From the NCBI GenBank assembly GCA_045560765.1, contig JBJKZD010000013.1, forward strand, positions 156,087 to 220,086: a stretch of 64,000 nucleotides of DNA, read 5' to 3'. Source of the DNA: UBA9926 sp913064795 (GTDB lineage Bacteria > Pseudomonadota > Gammaproteobacteria > Pseudomonadales > Azotimanducaceae). Of this stretch, positions 25,872-34,892 are shown piece after piece. Position numbers and translations under genes: made by a program. Within the stretch, counting starts at the first letter, position 1. The number at the start of each line of letters is the position of its first letter. The notes beneath the pieces were generated by a model. That model was not told where the DNA came from. It searched no databases and worked only from the letters and a program-made list of their open reading frames with translations.

Positions 25872-27683
25872 CTAATAACTCAGCACCATATTCAACAAAA
25901 ATGAATACGCTGTCCGCTCACCCTGACCCAGCAGACTCTCGTAGCCTTCGCCCGGTATCAACGCAGCGCCAGACAGTCGAAAAACGATGTTCTGAATCAT
26001 GTAGGGGCGCCAAGTCAGAGCCAACGACAGATCGGTACCGATACTTTTATCGATAGCACCCTGATTCCTTGCGGCGCTCAAAACCGCCGTGTCCTGAAAC
26101 CAAATCTGGTTCGCGTTGAGTGTTAGCCTTGTCTCCGGTGTTAAATCAGCATCTATTCCCAGGCCTAAAAGCATCGTTCCTGGATTAATAAAATTAGATT
26201 GCCCTTGCTCCTTGGACGACCTGAGACTATTCAACACGCCATTTCGACCCGACAAGCCCACAGCACCGCCCCCAATGAGCGGTACCGGCTGACGAATCCA
26301 AAAGCTGGTGTCCGCACCTGCAAACATTGGATTTTCAAAGATCGCGTCAAATCCCTCGGCACGATCATCAAACGGGTCAGGATCACCACTGGCATAAAGA
26401 CCTGACAAGCGATACCGGATCCAATTGTCATCAAAGCCTAATTCGAAAGCACCGAAGTAAGCGCTGATTTTATCTTCAGCACCTCGGAATTGCTCATTGG
26501 TCTGCTGCCCCACTGCGTAATAGGCGCTGGTCGTGAGATTCATCCGGCGAAGATGCCCATCGGTATTGAAGCCAATATAAGTGACGTCATAGTCCCGGGC
26601 GAATCGCTCTGCGAACAGCGATGCTGGGCGCGCAATGAAACCGTTGTCATCAAACTTAACCCGTCCCTTCTCACGGTTTCGATTGTATACAGCCGTGACT
26701 TGCGCGGTGTGCCCTAAAACAAACACATCTTGCCAGTACACATTCGCGACAAAGACGTCATCTCGACGGAGATCAAAGTCAATTTTATTGAGTCCATTGT
26801 TCGTAAATTTCTCTAATCTCCTAAACCAAGCGACGTTGTATTGAATTTTGTTGTTATCCCGGGAGCCAAACAAACGAATACCAGGCTGCTGATCTTGAAA
26901 AAGAAACCCCCTGAAATCTGCAGTGAAGGGTTGGATACCGACCCTCAGCGAATCAAAATCATACCGATCAGAGACATTCCAGAGGTGCTTATCAGCAAAG
27001 AGGCCCTGAATTCCAAGGGTTGTTTCAATTCTTTGTGATTGGTCCCTAACCCGTCGGTCGGGAATGACCTTCAAGACACCGATCTCGTCTGCCACTACCT
27101 TCTGTAAATTCAAGACTGGAATGAATCTAAACTCCCAATCTGGTGGTTTAAAGGTTGTATTACCCTTGTAGAGCACAAATTCCGTCAGCACTTGTTGATT
27201 GAGAATCAGCGATTTGGATTCTGAAACCAGATCGTATTGATTGGGTGCAACCGTGGTTGCAATCCCTACAGGCAGGGCAAACCTTCTGGGCTCGATCAAG
27301 GTGTCGGAGATTGCAGTGATCGAAAAAAACCAGTCCTTTCCAAAAACAGGTAAATCACCTTTTAGTGGGTTATGGCCATCATAGGGATTCAAAGTTTGCT
27401 CTTTATATCCGAGCGACTGAACAATCCGCCAACGGTCTGGAACCGCAGGGCCTAGTTCTATTTCCGCCGTGTACGGTGCGATACGACTGGCGTCACAGGC
27501 TGGGTTCACCACCGGTTCAATGGTGGGCTTTCCTGGCCTCATCAGCACCGGGCCAGAGATAACAGGCGCACAAAGCACCCTCGGTTCTGGATCCTCGCCG
27601 GCCCACAAGGGACTGGTCCCAACCAGGACACAAAGCGCAAACGGAGCAAGCAAGTCTTTCGTTCTAGAGACCATCACAGACAT
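25872..27683 (-). CDS. outer-membrane beta-barrel protein of the cytochrome operon
   Basis: About 603 residues. The frame is open from 27791, but the natural start is ATG 27683 (or 27674), overlapping the end of the upstream gene by about 20 nt and giving a signal peptide LLAPFALCVLVGTSPLWAG. Mature sequence has alternating polar/aromatic strands through to the end (YSFLLNMVLSY, terminal Tyr), typical of a barrel. The N-terminal 90 residues contain three Cys and a Pro-rich segment. Position between lipoprotein and cytochrome genes suggests it threads a cytochrome through the outer membrane, as MtrB does, though no MtrB-specific CxxC was recognised. Barrel call is inferred from strand pattern. 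Confidence 0.72.
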   Translation of the reverse strand: MSVMVSRTKDLLAPFALCVLVGTSPLWAGEDPEPRVLCAPVISGPVLMRPGKPTIEPVVNPACDASRIAPYTAEIELGPAVPDRWRIVQSLGYKEQTLNPYDGHNPLKGDLPVFGKDWFFSITAISDTLIEPRRFALPVGIATTVAPNQYDLVSESKSLILNQQVLTEFVLYKGNTTFKPPDWEFRFIPVLNLQKVVADEIGVLKVIPDRRVRDQSQRIETTLGIQGLFADKHLWNVSDRYDFDSLRVGIQPFTADFRGFLFQDQQPGIRLFGSRDNNKIQYNVAWFRRLEKFTNNGLNKIDFDLRRDDVFVANVYWQDVFVLGHTAQVTAVYNRNREKGRVKFDDNGFIARPASLFAERFARDYDVTYIGFNTDGHLRRMNLTTSAYYAVGQQTNEQFRGAEDKISAYFGAFELGFDDNWIRYRLSGLYASGDPDPFDDRAEGFDAIFENPMFAGADTSFWIRQPVPLIGGGAVGLSGRNGVLNSLRSSKEQGQSNFINPGTMLLGLGIDADLTPETRLTLNANQIWFQDTAVLSAARNQGAIDKSIGTDLSLALTWRPYMIQNIVFRLSGAALIPGEGYESLLGQGERTAYSFLLNMVLSY

Positions 27684-29862
27684 TGTCTCCGTCGGAATCA
27701 ATGAACGGGCTCTGAGGGCAAGACACATAGCGCAGCCTCTGAAGATCATCAGGCAATTCAATTTGATCTGCCCTAATGCTGACCGGGGCATTGCCTAAAG
27801 CGCCCTCAAGCGCCACTGATGCCCCATGAACACCCAGGAAAGAAATCATATCGTCCTGATCAACACCGTCGCCAGAAACACCAATGCCACCGACTAAGGT
27901 TTCACCTCGAAAAATCGGCACGCTACCCGGAAAAATTTGGATTCCATTGGCAAGACCGGGCACTTCAACCTGTTGGAGAAAGAGAGCGTCAGGATCGAAA
28001 CCAGAATTACCCAAACAGCTTAATCCCACATCAGGAATCGCCCCCTCTAGGGCCACATGAGCGACGTGTTGAATCAGGGCGTTGTAAATCAGATCACTTT
28101 GCAAACCAACCGAAAACACGCTCCACTCTCCAGAGGGTTTCGATAACGGCCCGGGTGGGTTGGCAGCAACACCGTCGGGATAATGCGGCCTTGATAGATT
28201 GCCGCCGGAACGATCTGCGAATGCGCTGATCGGCCCCATTGATTCAAGAGCATCAGAAATCCCTAGAAACCGTTGCAATTCCCGCAAATAATGCTCAAAG
28301 GAAATCGACGGCAGAACCAACGGGGATGTTTCGAGCAGCCCGGCAACCAGGCTCGAGGGGATATCGGTTGCAATCGCGGCTGGATTCTCAACTGGAGCAA
28401 GGTATTGAGGTGAAGGCAGACTCCGCAGCGTATCCGCTGGGGAAGACGATACTGATTGTCCTGTGCTTGAGAAAAACACAGCTGTACGTGCTTTTTGAAT
28501 AGAAACATCCGCACCAAACACAGGGCCGTCTCGGGTTCTTACGATACCGAGAATCTCCCCTGACGAATCGACTAAACTGATCGTGACCCGCGCCTGGGTC
28601 CCCAGTGGTCGGCGAATCTGCGCTCGAGTACGAGCGGCGACAACCAGCGCTTCTTCCAAAATTACACGGACTTCCGCCGCTGACAACGCGCTCGAGGGTT
28701 TGCCGCCTGGGCTGTCCAGGCCCGATTTGACCGGGTATCGATTCTGCCCCTCCGCATCAACGAAGATGAATGCATCAAGATCAAGTCCAGACGGCCCAAC
28801 AAAGGCACCAGTTGGTGCAGGCGCGATACCGGAATCCGGATAACCAAAAGCAGTCCCTGGCTTTATTTCGGGCGCAAGAAAATAACCCGTAACCGTCACC
28901 AACTCGCCCACCCCCGTTGCTATCAGGTCAGCTAAATCAAGCACGTCAGACGCGTCCGTCAGAAGCTCTGAGATACTCCAATCAGAGAACCTCAAGGTTT
29001 TCCCGGCGGCGGTGATGACGTCGGCTCGCCGATCAAGCGGCGCAGCAAACCCCACGGTTCCAGCAAGAGCAACCACTTCATCGGCGTTTCTATCAAACCC
29101 ACTGATCTGCTTATCCAGACCGTAAACGCCATCTCCGATAAACCCGATGCCACCCACCGGTGTGCCTGATTTATAAAGCGGGAATCCTCCCGGATCTGCC
29201 GATAGTCCCAAAGGTGATCGAAAAGGGCCGGGGCCAGGCGCTTCGCCGGCAACTGCCCTGCGCGAGAAATCTCCGCAGGGCAATTGACTGAACTGAACAC
29301 CAAAAAGTGGACCAGAAGGCTGATTGATTTCTCCCGGATTAAAATTTTCCTGGATTATTTGCGAGGCTGTTCGGGTTGAAAAAGCATTACCTTCGGTTGA
29401 AAGATAAGCACCGGTTTGGGCCTTCGCGATCGCCGCGAGCGTGCTCGGTATAATATTGACCGCCTCCAATCCCCCGATAATGGGCGGACTGCCATCAACC
29501 GAGGAGCTTACAGAAACGAGTCGATCGGCGGTATTCATCTGATAAACGGCCAAAACATTACCCACCCTGTCGACCACAGCTGCAGTACCTGGAAGGTTTC
29601 TTGCTTCGGCTTCTGCACTCACTTGTCCGATTATTTGTTGGACGTCCTGCAGACTGAGAGAAGTCGCTTGATCTGCACAAAAGCCAGCACACTGCGTCTG
29701 CGCGGTACTACGGTCGCTGTTTGTTGCAACGGCGCCGCCACCCTCAACGGCTGAGGCTTCATCAGCGCGTACCGAATCACCACTGCTACCGCAGCCAGAT
29801 GTCAAAGCAACCCCAACCATCGCCAGCGACAGTACCCATCCGCCATGATAAGAACGCTTCAA
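27664..29862 (-). CDS. lipoprotein with two GlcG/HbpS (DUF336) haem-binding-type domains
   Basis: About 732 residues from TTG 29862, which overlaps the upstream stop as TTGA; this start gives a clean signal (MKRSYHGGWVLSLAMVGVAL) ending in the lipobox-like LTSGC. Two GlcG/HbpS units are visible. The first opens at SLQDVQQIIGQVSAEAEARN and closes with GTPVGGIGFIGDGVYG; the second opens at LSAAEVRVILEEALVVAART and closes with ETLVGGIGVSGDGVDQDD. HbpS of Streptomyces binds haem and iron extracellularly; GlcG is its cytoplasmic relative. Here the unit is probably on the periplasmic face of a membrane. It ends in a DSDGDNVCDG calcium-loop-like tail. Role in the electron conduit is inferred from operon position. 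Confidence 0.8.
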   Translation of the reverse strand: MKRSYHGGWVLSLAMVGVALTSGCGSSGDSVRADEASAVEGGGAVATNSDRSTAQTQCAGFCADQATSLSLQDVQQIIGQVSAEAEARNLPGTAAVVDRVGNVLAVYQMNTADRLVSVSSSVDGSPPIIGGLEAVNIIPSTLAAIAKAQTGAYLSTEGNAFSTRTASQIIQENFNPGEINQPSGPLFGVQFSQLPCGDFSRRAVAGEAPGPGPFRSPLGLSADPGGFPLYKSGTPVGGIGFIGDGVYGLDKQISGFDRNADEVVALAGTVGFAAPLDRRADVITAAGKTLRFSDWSISELLTDASDVLDLADLIATGVGELVTVTGYFLAPEIKPGTAFGYPDSGIAPAPTGAFVGPSGLDLDAFIFVDAEGQNRYPVKSGLDSPGGKPSSALSAAEVRVILEEALVVAARTRAQIRRPLGTQARVTISLVDSSGEILGIVRTRDGPVFGADVSIQKARTAVFFSSTGQSVSSSPADTLRSLPSPQYLAPVENPAAIATDIPSSLVAGLLETSPLVLPSISFEHYLRELQRFLGISDALESMGPISAFADRSGGNLSRPHYPDGVAANPPGPLSKPSGEWSVFSVGLQSDLIYNALIQHVAHVALEGAIPDVGLSCLGNSGFDPDALFLQQVEVPGLANGIQIFPGSVPIFRGETLVGGIGVSGDGVDQDDMISFLGVHGASVALEGALGNAPVSIRADQIELPDDLQRLRYVSCPQSPFIDSDGDNVCDGL

Positions 29863-31559
29863 GGACCCAAACTCAACGTGAACTGATCTAAATCGGCGCC
29901 CATCAACCCCTGCTGTGGATGATGGAACTGATGACAATCAATACACTCTGACTGAATTTTATTGTCCGATTCTGGACCGCCATGACAGGTTTTACAGTTG
30001 GCTAGATCCGGCATCAACACGTCATTGGCAAAGGCGGAAGCTTTTGCATTGTGGCAAGTGGCGCAGGACTGATCCTTATGGGGCTGATGGTCAAACACGC
30101 TCTTTGGCATCCACCTGTCTACCAACTTGACGGGCAAGACTTCCCAAGTCAGTTCAGCGCCTTCAACTTCTTTTCTATCAACCTGATGGCAGATGGCACA
30201 CGTCGTTCGTTCAAAAATATCCTCGGCCGTTGCCAGCGCTTGACGCTTGGCCAGTACCAGTGCTTGCGCTCTGAGCGCCGCCTCCATCCGAGGTTCTCGC
30301 CCTGGTCTTTCTGCAGGGAATAGGGGTCGACCTGCAGCAAGATCTTCCCCCACTAAAGTTTGTTTGGCATAAAACTCTTCAAGTACGGGAATCAGCAACC
30401 CCGGGGCACCGTGGGGCAGCTGCCGCTCAGGATACCCAGAATCAAAGGTGAGCAAATGGCAACTCGAGCAGTCTTTTTCCATACCCACGGGCGCCATGGT
30501 CGCACCCCCCGGGTCAGGTTGATGACAGTCTCCACAGTTCATGACGACTCTGCCAGCGGCACCTTCGATACCTCCGCTGTCTAGATGCAGATCATGTGGA
30601 AATTTCAGATTAGAGCTACTTTTAAGGTCTGGATCGCTTAGAGAAACTCGCTTTATCGGCCATCTGTTTCGCTGGGTGTCCATCACAGGCAGTGACACTT
30701 TAAATTCCGGGTGGTCATCCGGAAAGTTGGCAACAGACTGGAGATCAGAGACACCGCCTTTGAACGCGTCAACACCTTGATGACAGGAAACACATCCGCC
30801 ACTATCACGCTGAACCAAAACTGAGGGTACATGATGCTCAACGTGACAGGTTGCACAGCGAACACCATCGAGACCCGCCTCCGGAAAGGCCTCAGCACTT
30901 GCGTGCTCGTTGATCTGCGCATGGCAGTTTAAACAGGTAGTGTCTTGAACTCTGGAAAAAGCAACCTCATGGCAGGCTGAGCAATCATCCCCGATCATCC
31001 GGTGCGCTCTGTGAAGCGGGCCTGAATCCCAAATGCTGTCGTCTGGCAAGACCGATGACGTTCTAATGGGCTCTCTCAACTCTGGATCAAAGGCCACCAG
31101 ACCCGGGAGCAAAACACAGACTCCCAAAATTAGCACAACCAAAGACCAAGCCAATTTTCGTTTAGAGAAGCCCATTCCATCAAATTTGGGCTTAAGCCGC
31201 TGCTGGATTTCAATGGTTTTCTGATTTCGGCGATCGGTAAAAAAGAGCAGAACCGCATCATAATTGTCGACAGACTCGACCACTTCGACCCAACAGATCC
31301 CGATGTGAATCACATCGCCTGGCTTAAGGACGGCTCCCCGGCTCAGCTTATTATTGACAAAAACACGCGCACGCTCCAAGACCTTGAGGTTTAGACGGCC
31401 TGCCTCAACAGTAAATTCGCAACAACTCAGCGGAACCGAGATATCATCTACTTGAAGGTCTTGATCCGTCGCACTTCCAAGCCTGAGCACTCGGCCTAGG
31501 AAGGTTTCTTCACGAAGCTCTGACTGATCTTTCACCCTTTTTTTAATTAAGAGACGCAA
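29859..31559 (-). CDS. FHA domain - transmembrane - decaheme cytochrome fusion
   Basis: 566 residues from TTG 31559. Residues 1-105 resemble a forkhead-associated sandwich (LGRVLRLGSATDQDLQVDD, ending FVNNKLSRGAVLKPGDVIHIG). One transmembrane helix (LAWSLVVLILGVCVLLPGLVAF) is near residues 134-155, so the FHA part is cytoplasmic and the rest periplasmic. Ten CxxCH sites follow: CSACH, CLNCH, CATCH, CVSCH, CGDCH, CSSCH, CAICH, CATCH, CKTCH, CIDCH. FHA domains bind phosphothreonine peptides, so this cytochrome could be phospho-regulated; a kinase/phosphatase pair lies 15 kb away. It is tightly packed: 6 nt after the b-type gene and 4-nt overlap with the next. Confidence 0.85.
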   Translation of the reverse strand: MRLLIKKRVKDQSELREETFLGRVLRLGSATDQDLQVDDISVPLSCCEFTVEAGRLNLKVLERARVFVNNKLSRGAVLKPGDVIHIGICWVEVVESVDNYDAVLLFFTDRRNQKTIEIQQRLKPKFDGMGFSKRKLAWSLVVLILGVCVLLPGLVAFDPELREPIRTSSVLPDDSIWDSGPLHRAHRMIGDDCSACHEVAFSRVQDTTCLNCHAQINEHASAEAFPEAGLDGVRCATCHVEHHVPSVLVQRDSGGCVSCHQGVDAFKGGVSDLQSVANFPDDHPEFKVSLPVMDTQRNRWPIKRVSLSDPDLKSSSNLKFPHDLHLDSGGIEGAAGRVVMNCGDCHQPDPGGATMAPVGMEKDCSSCHLLTFDSGYPERQLPHGAPGLLIPVLEEFYAKQTLVGEDLAAGRPLFPAERPGREPRMEAALRAQALVLAKRQALATAEDIFERTTCAICHQVDRKEVEGAELTWEVLPVKLVDRWMPKSVFDHQPHKDQSCATCHNAKASAFANDVLMPDLANCKTCHGGPESDNKIQSECIDCHQFHHPQQGLMGADLDQFTLSLGP

Positions 31560-31565
31560 ATCAAA

Positions 31566-32435
31566 CTACCAGTAAACAAAAACGGAAAAAATATGCGCTG
31601 CAAGTGCAGCCAAGGCCGCGAAAGCAACAGGGACATGGACAAATAGCCAAACCTTTAGGATTGCAACCAGCCGAACATCTTCTCGAATTCGCCCCAAAAT
31701 TAGAGCCCGCTGGCCCAAGCGAGAGAGAATACCTTGCAGTGCCTCCGATCTGGCCGGCGATTGGCTGGCTTGAAGTTGAGCCACCAGGTGGTCGGCTAAA
31801 CCTTGCATATCTTTGTTATCACACAAACCGCGACCTGGAATCTGCACCTTGGAGCGATCTTTGGCCATCAGTTGATCCAAGTAAGTGCGGCCAAATTCGG
31901 TACGCTCCAAAGCACCACGAATCACTTTGTTGTCCTCATCGTCCAATCGCGCAGAGAGTCTGCCGATTTGCCTATCCTCTTCTTTCAGGTCTTCAAACAA
32001 TGCGTTGCGCATTTTCCCTTTGCTGTTTCCCGTGATTTTATAGGGGTAGCGAGAATAGACCCAGACGCCATACAGACCGCTCAAACAAACGACCAGCATC
32101 AAAACATAAGCCAAAGTATGCACATTGCTGCCAAACTGAAACCCCGTGTGTAACGTGGCGATCACAATCAAGGCAGACCCTAAATACACATGGGCACTTG
32201 TCCAGCCCAGAACCGAACCGAAATTCGAGTGATAGTTCCTCTTTCTGCGGCCCAGCCAAGTCAACCAAACCATTAGAATCGCGGCGATTGTCCCCAACGC
32301 ATAACCCACTGGCGTGCCACCATTACGGTCCACGGGTAAGTCCTGCCATCCATAAGAGACAATCGCCACCATGACCAGGACTGCCGCCCATCGCAACCAT
32401 CTACCAGACTTATAGGCTAAAAAGGATTCAAACAT
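31566..32435 (-). CDS. membrane b-type cytochrome-like subunit
   Basis: 289 residues with about five membrane helices: four in the first 130 residues (WAAVLVMVAIVSYGW, YALGTIAAILMVWLTWL, SAHVYLGSALIVIATLHTGF, HTLAYVLMLVVCLSGLYGVW) and one near the end (VWLFVHVPVAFAALAALAAHIF). Histidines in helices 3, 4 and 5 (AHVYLG, TLHTG, FVHVP, AHIFS) could ligate two haem b groups. A hydrophilic cytoplasmic loop of about 125 residues separates helices 4 and 5. It sits between the Fe-S/FAD fusion and the membrane-anchored decaheme protein, the expected spot for a quinone- or electron-transferring membrane subunit. No named family was recognised with certainty. Confidence 0.75.
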   Translation of the reverse strand: MFESFLAYKSGRWLRWAAVLVMVAIVSYGWQDLPVDRNGGTPVGYALGTIAAILMVWLTWLGRRKRNYHSNFGSVLGWTSAHVYLGSALIVIATLHTGFQFGSNVHTLAYVLMLVVCLSGLYGVWVYSRYPYKITGNSKGKMRNALFEDLKEEDRQIGRLSARLDDEDNKVIRGALERTEFGRTYLDQLMAKDRSKVQIPGRGLCDNKDMQGLADHLVAQLQASQSPARSEALQGILSRLGQRALILGRIREDVRLVAILKVWLFVHVPVAFAALAALAAHIFSVFVYW

Positions 32436-32480
32436 GATCTATTAATCGTAGGTTTGAGAGCATCATCACATGCGGCAGCC

Positions 32481-34892
32481 TCAAGATCGTTTATCGGTGA
32501 CGAGGTTCACGAATTGCTCCGGGGACAGTCGATTGGCGGCTCCGGTCGGGCAGGCCCTCACACAGGCTGGGCCTCCCGCAAGATCTTTACACATGTCGCA
32601 TTTTACTGCCTGCTTGATTTGGTCCGGGGCCTTGGTTGCTGCCAGACTTTTTCCCCGGCTGTTAGCACCGGAGGTAAACAGCCCGCCAAAAAGCAGATCT
32701 GACCAAAAATTCTTCTTGGTTGTGCTTGGATAAGCCATCTGAATCACGTCATAGGGACAATTCCGTTCGCAGTTACCACAGCCAATACAGTTATCGCCTA
32801 TAAACACCTCTCCTCCTGGAGCACGCTGGATAGCGTCCGGCGGACAATCTGTCATGCAATGAGGATCTTCACAATGTCTACAGGAGGTTGGAACGTGCAC
32901 TTCCGCGAAAATCGCACCACCCTGCCGATTAAGCCGGGAAGTTCCGTCATGGGTTTCCGCACACGCTACCTCACAATTGTCACAGTTTACGCACAATGCT
33001 TTATCGATGAGTAAGACGTCGGTCGCCTCCCCCAAACCCTGTTGCAGCAAAAACTCAAGAACATCGCCTGCTTCCTCGCTGCTCTGATTACTCAGGTTTT
33101 CTTGTAGCCGGCCTTTGACAACATCCGCCAAACTTTCCTTTAGACCTGCATTCATTTCTAACAGATGGTTAAAGTTTTCCGCATCGAGGGATATCGTCTG
33201 AGTCTTTACCGTCGCCCGCACCGTCGCCGATCGTTTGTATCCTCCCAGCAGCCCCATCTCTCCCACATAATTGCCCGCCGAAACATAAGCCATTGGCAAT
33301 TCTCTGCTTCCGTATTTTTTTAAAACGCTCACAGAGCCAGATCTAATCAAATGCAAGGCATCCGCTTCGTCGCCTTCGTTGAAGATGATTTCTCCTGCTT
33401 GAAACTCTTTCATGACTACAGAGGAGGCAATGGGCTGCAGATCGCTCAGAGTCGTCTCGGGCGCAAAACGTGCCTGAATAGTCCTTAAGATGAAAGCTTC
33501 ATCCAAAACTTTTTTAGCCGAAGCAACAGAGCTCAAAAGCTTGTTCATCGTTTTTCTGGGCGTTTCTACCAGCACACAGTCTTGACCAGCGAGAATCGTC
33601 GCAGACCGACGGCGCCCAGAGAGCAAGCTCAGCTCTCCAAAAAAGTTGCCTGCACCAGAGATGATCGGTGGACCCTCCCCAACCTCCACTTTCACTTCAC
33701 CTGCAAAGATCGAATAAAAACTATTGGTATAGTCATTCTTAGCAAAGATCACTGAACCAGGCTGTGGCGCATGAACCACGGAATCCAGAATGATTTCCCG
33801 GAACATCAAGGCATTCACTTCTTTAAAGAGCGGTATTTGTTCCTGCATCGCAGCCAAGACTTCGTCTACAGTCTGCTCAACTTCAAGCACCTCAAACTTT
33901 TTTGCGAGAAGGTCGTGATCAGCCGGTTGGATATCTCGACCGAGGATATATTCCACGGCCTCATAACCTTGATTCATGGCCTGCTTGATCAGAGGATATC
34001 CCGCTAAAGCCCCGATCACATAAAGCCCTTCGACCGAACTCTCATAACGAGTCGACAAGAGGGGAAGACTCGTTGGGTCTCTATTGGGAAATTCCACACC
34101 GAAGGATTCGACAAGACTTCTCTGGGGAATCGCACCCAAACGCGCAATAACGCGATGGGCTGGGACCGAAGTCTCTCCATCAGAGGTTGTCAACTTGACG
34201 TTTCGGGTAGGGGCGGGTCCTGCCGGAGAAATTTCAATTGGTACCGCATTGTATAAACAATCGATCGAGCCCGACTCAATGGCTTCATTAATCAGCGCAA
34301 CATTACCGTCTTTCGCCCGGGCGAATTCATCCTTTCGATTGATGATGGTGACATGATTTTGAACAGAGAGGGCCACTGCATTTTCAATGGCAGCATCTCC
34401 AGCGCCAACGACAACAATTTCTTCATCGAGAATCGCCAGAGGATCGTCCAGTTGATATTCCACGAAATCAGGGACTTCACCCTCAATGCCTAATTTTCTT
34501 AAATTGCCTTGGACCCCGATGCCAAGAATGATATGCGCTGCTTCAACCTTCTTGCCATCTGCCAAGGCAATCTCAAAGTTGCCACTTTTACCGCTGATCG
34601 ATGCGACTTCACTGTCGTAACAAATGTTAACGGCGCACTTCTCAACCGAACTTTCCCATCCGGAGAGGATATCTTCTCGAGTGCCCTGAGCAAAAGGAAC
34701 TTCACTCCTAAGCGGTAAAATACCGGGCTCAGCCATTACGTGCTTGCCCTTTTGGTATTTTTGAATCGTATCGGCAACAGCCGAAGATTTCTCTAGAAGA
34801 ATATGGGGAATGCCGAGAGACGCCGCATGCGCTGCAGCACTCAGCCCCCCTGGCCCCGCACCTACGATCGCAATTTCATATTTTTCGGGCAA
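32481..34892 (-). CDS. FAD oxidoreductase - double cNMP-binding - four-[4Fe-4S] ferredoxin fusion
   Basis: 803 residues from TTG with a GGAGG ribosome site. Residues 1-310: thioredoxin-reductase-like flavoprotein (IAIVGAGPGGLSAAAHAASLG; second nucleotide site EIVVVGAGDAAIENAVAL) without the redox CxxC. Residues about 360-480 and 490-610: two cyclic-nucleotide-binding barrels (GNFFGELSLLSGRRRSATI and GNYVGEMGLLGGYKRSATV). Residues about 640-790: a HybA/DmsB-type ferredoxin with four cysteine clusters (CVNCDNCEVAC, CRHCEDPHCMTDC, CIGCGNCERNC, CDMCKDLAGGPACVRAC). It lacks signal peptide, so it is cytoplasmic. It is the first gene of the operon and the likely electron entry from NAD(P)H to the membrane, gated by a nucleotide or similar ligand. 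Confidence 0.88.
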   Translation of the reverse strand: MPEKYEIAIVGAGPGGLSAAAHAASLGIPHILLEKSSAVADTIQKYQKGKHVMAEPGILPLRSEVPFAQGTREDILSGWESSVEKCAVNICYDSEVASISGKSGNFEIALADGKKVEAAHIILGIGVQGNLRKLGIEGEVPDFVEYQLDDPLAILDEEIVVVGAGDAAIENAVALSVQNHVTIINRKDEFARAKDGNVALINEAIESGSIDCLYNAVPIEISPAGPAPTRNVKLTTSDGETSVPAHRVIARLGAIPQRSLVESFGVEFPNRDPTSLPLLSTRYESSVEGLYVIGALAGYPLIKQAMNQGYEAVEYILGRDIQPADHDLLAKKFEVLEVEQTVDEVLAAMQEQIPLFKEVNALMFREIILDSVVHAPQPGSVIFAKNDYTNSFYSIFAGEVKVEVGEGPPIISGAGNFFGELSLLSGRRRSATILAGQDCVLVETPRKTMNKLLSSVASAKKVLDEAFILRTIQARFAPETTLSDLQPIASSVVMKEFQAGEIIFNEGDEADALHLIRSGSVSVLKKYGSRELPMAYVSAGNYVGEMGLLGGYKRSATVRATVKTQTISLDAENFNHLLEMNAGLKESLADVVKGRLQENLSNQSSEEAGDVLEFLLQQGLGEATDVLLIDKALCVNCDNCEVACAETHDGTSRLNRQGGAIFAEVHVPTSCRHCEDPHCMTDCPPDAIQRAPGGEVFIGDNCIGCGNCERNCPYDVIQMAYPSTTKKNFWSDLLFGGLFTSGANSRGKSLAATKAPDQIKQAVKCDMCKDLAGGPACVRACPTGAANRLSPEQFVNLVTDKRS

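Noticed and set aside
20592..34892. MtrCAB, nitrite reductase or Nap operon
   Set aside because: No MtrA/MtrC-like decaheme pair, no NrfA CxxCK, and no molybdenum subunit; extra FAD/cNMP, FHA, GlcG and LVIVD modules do not fit.
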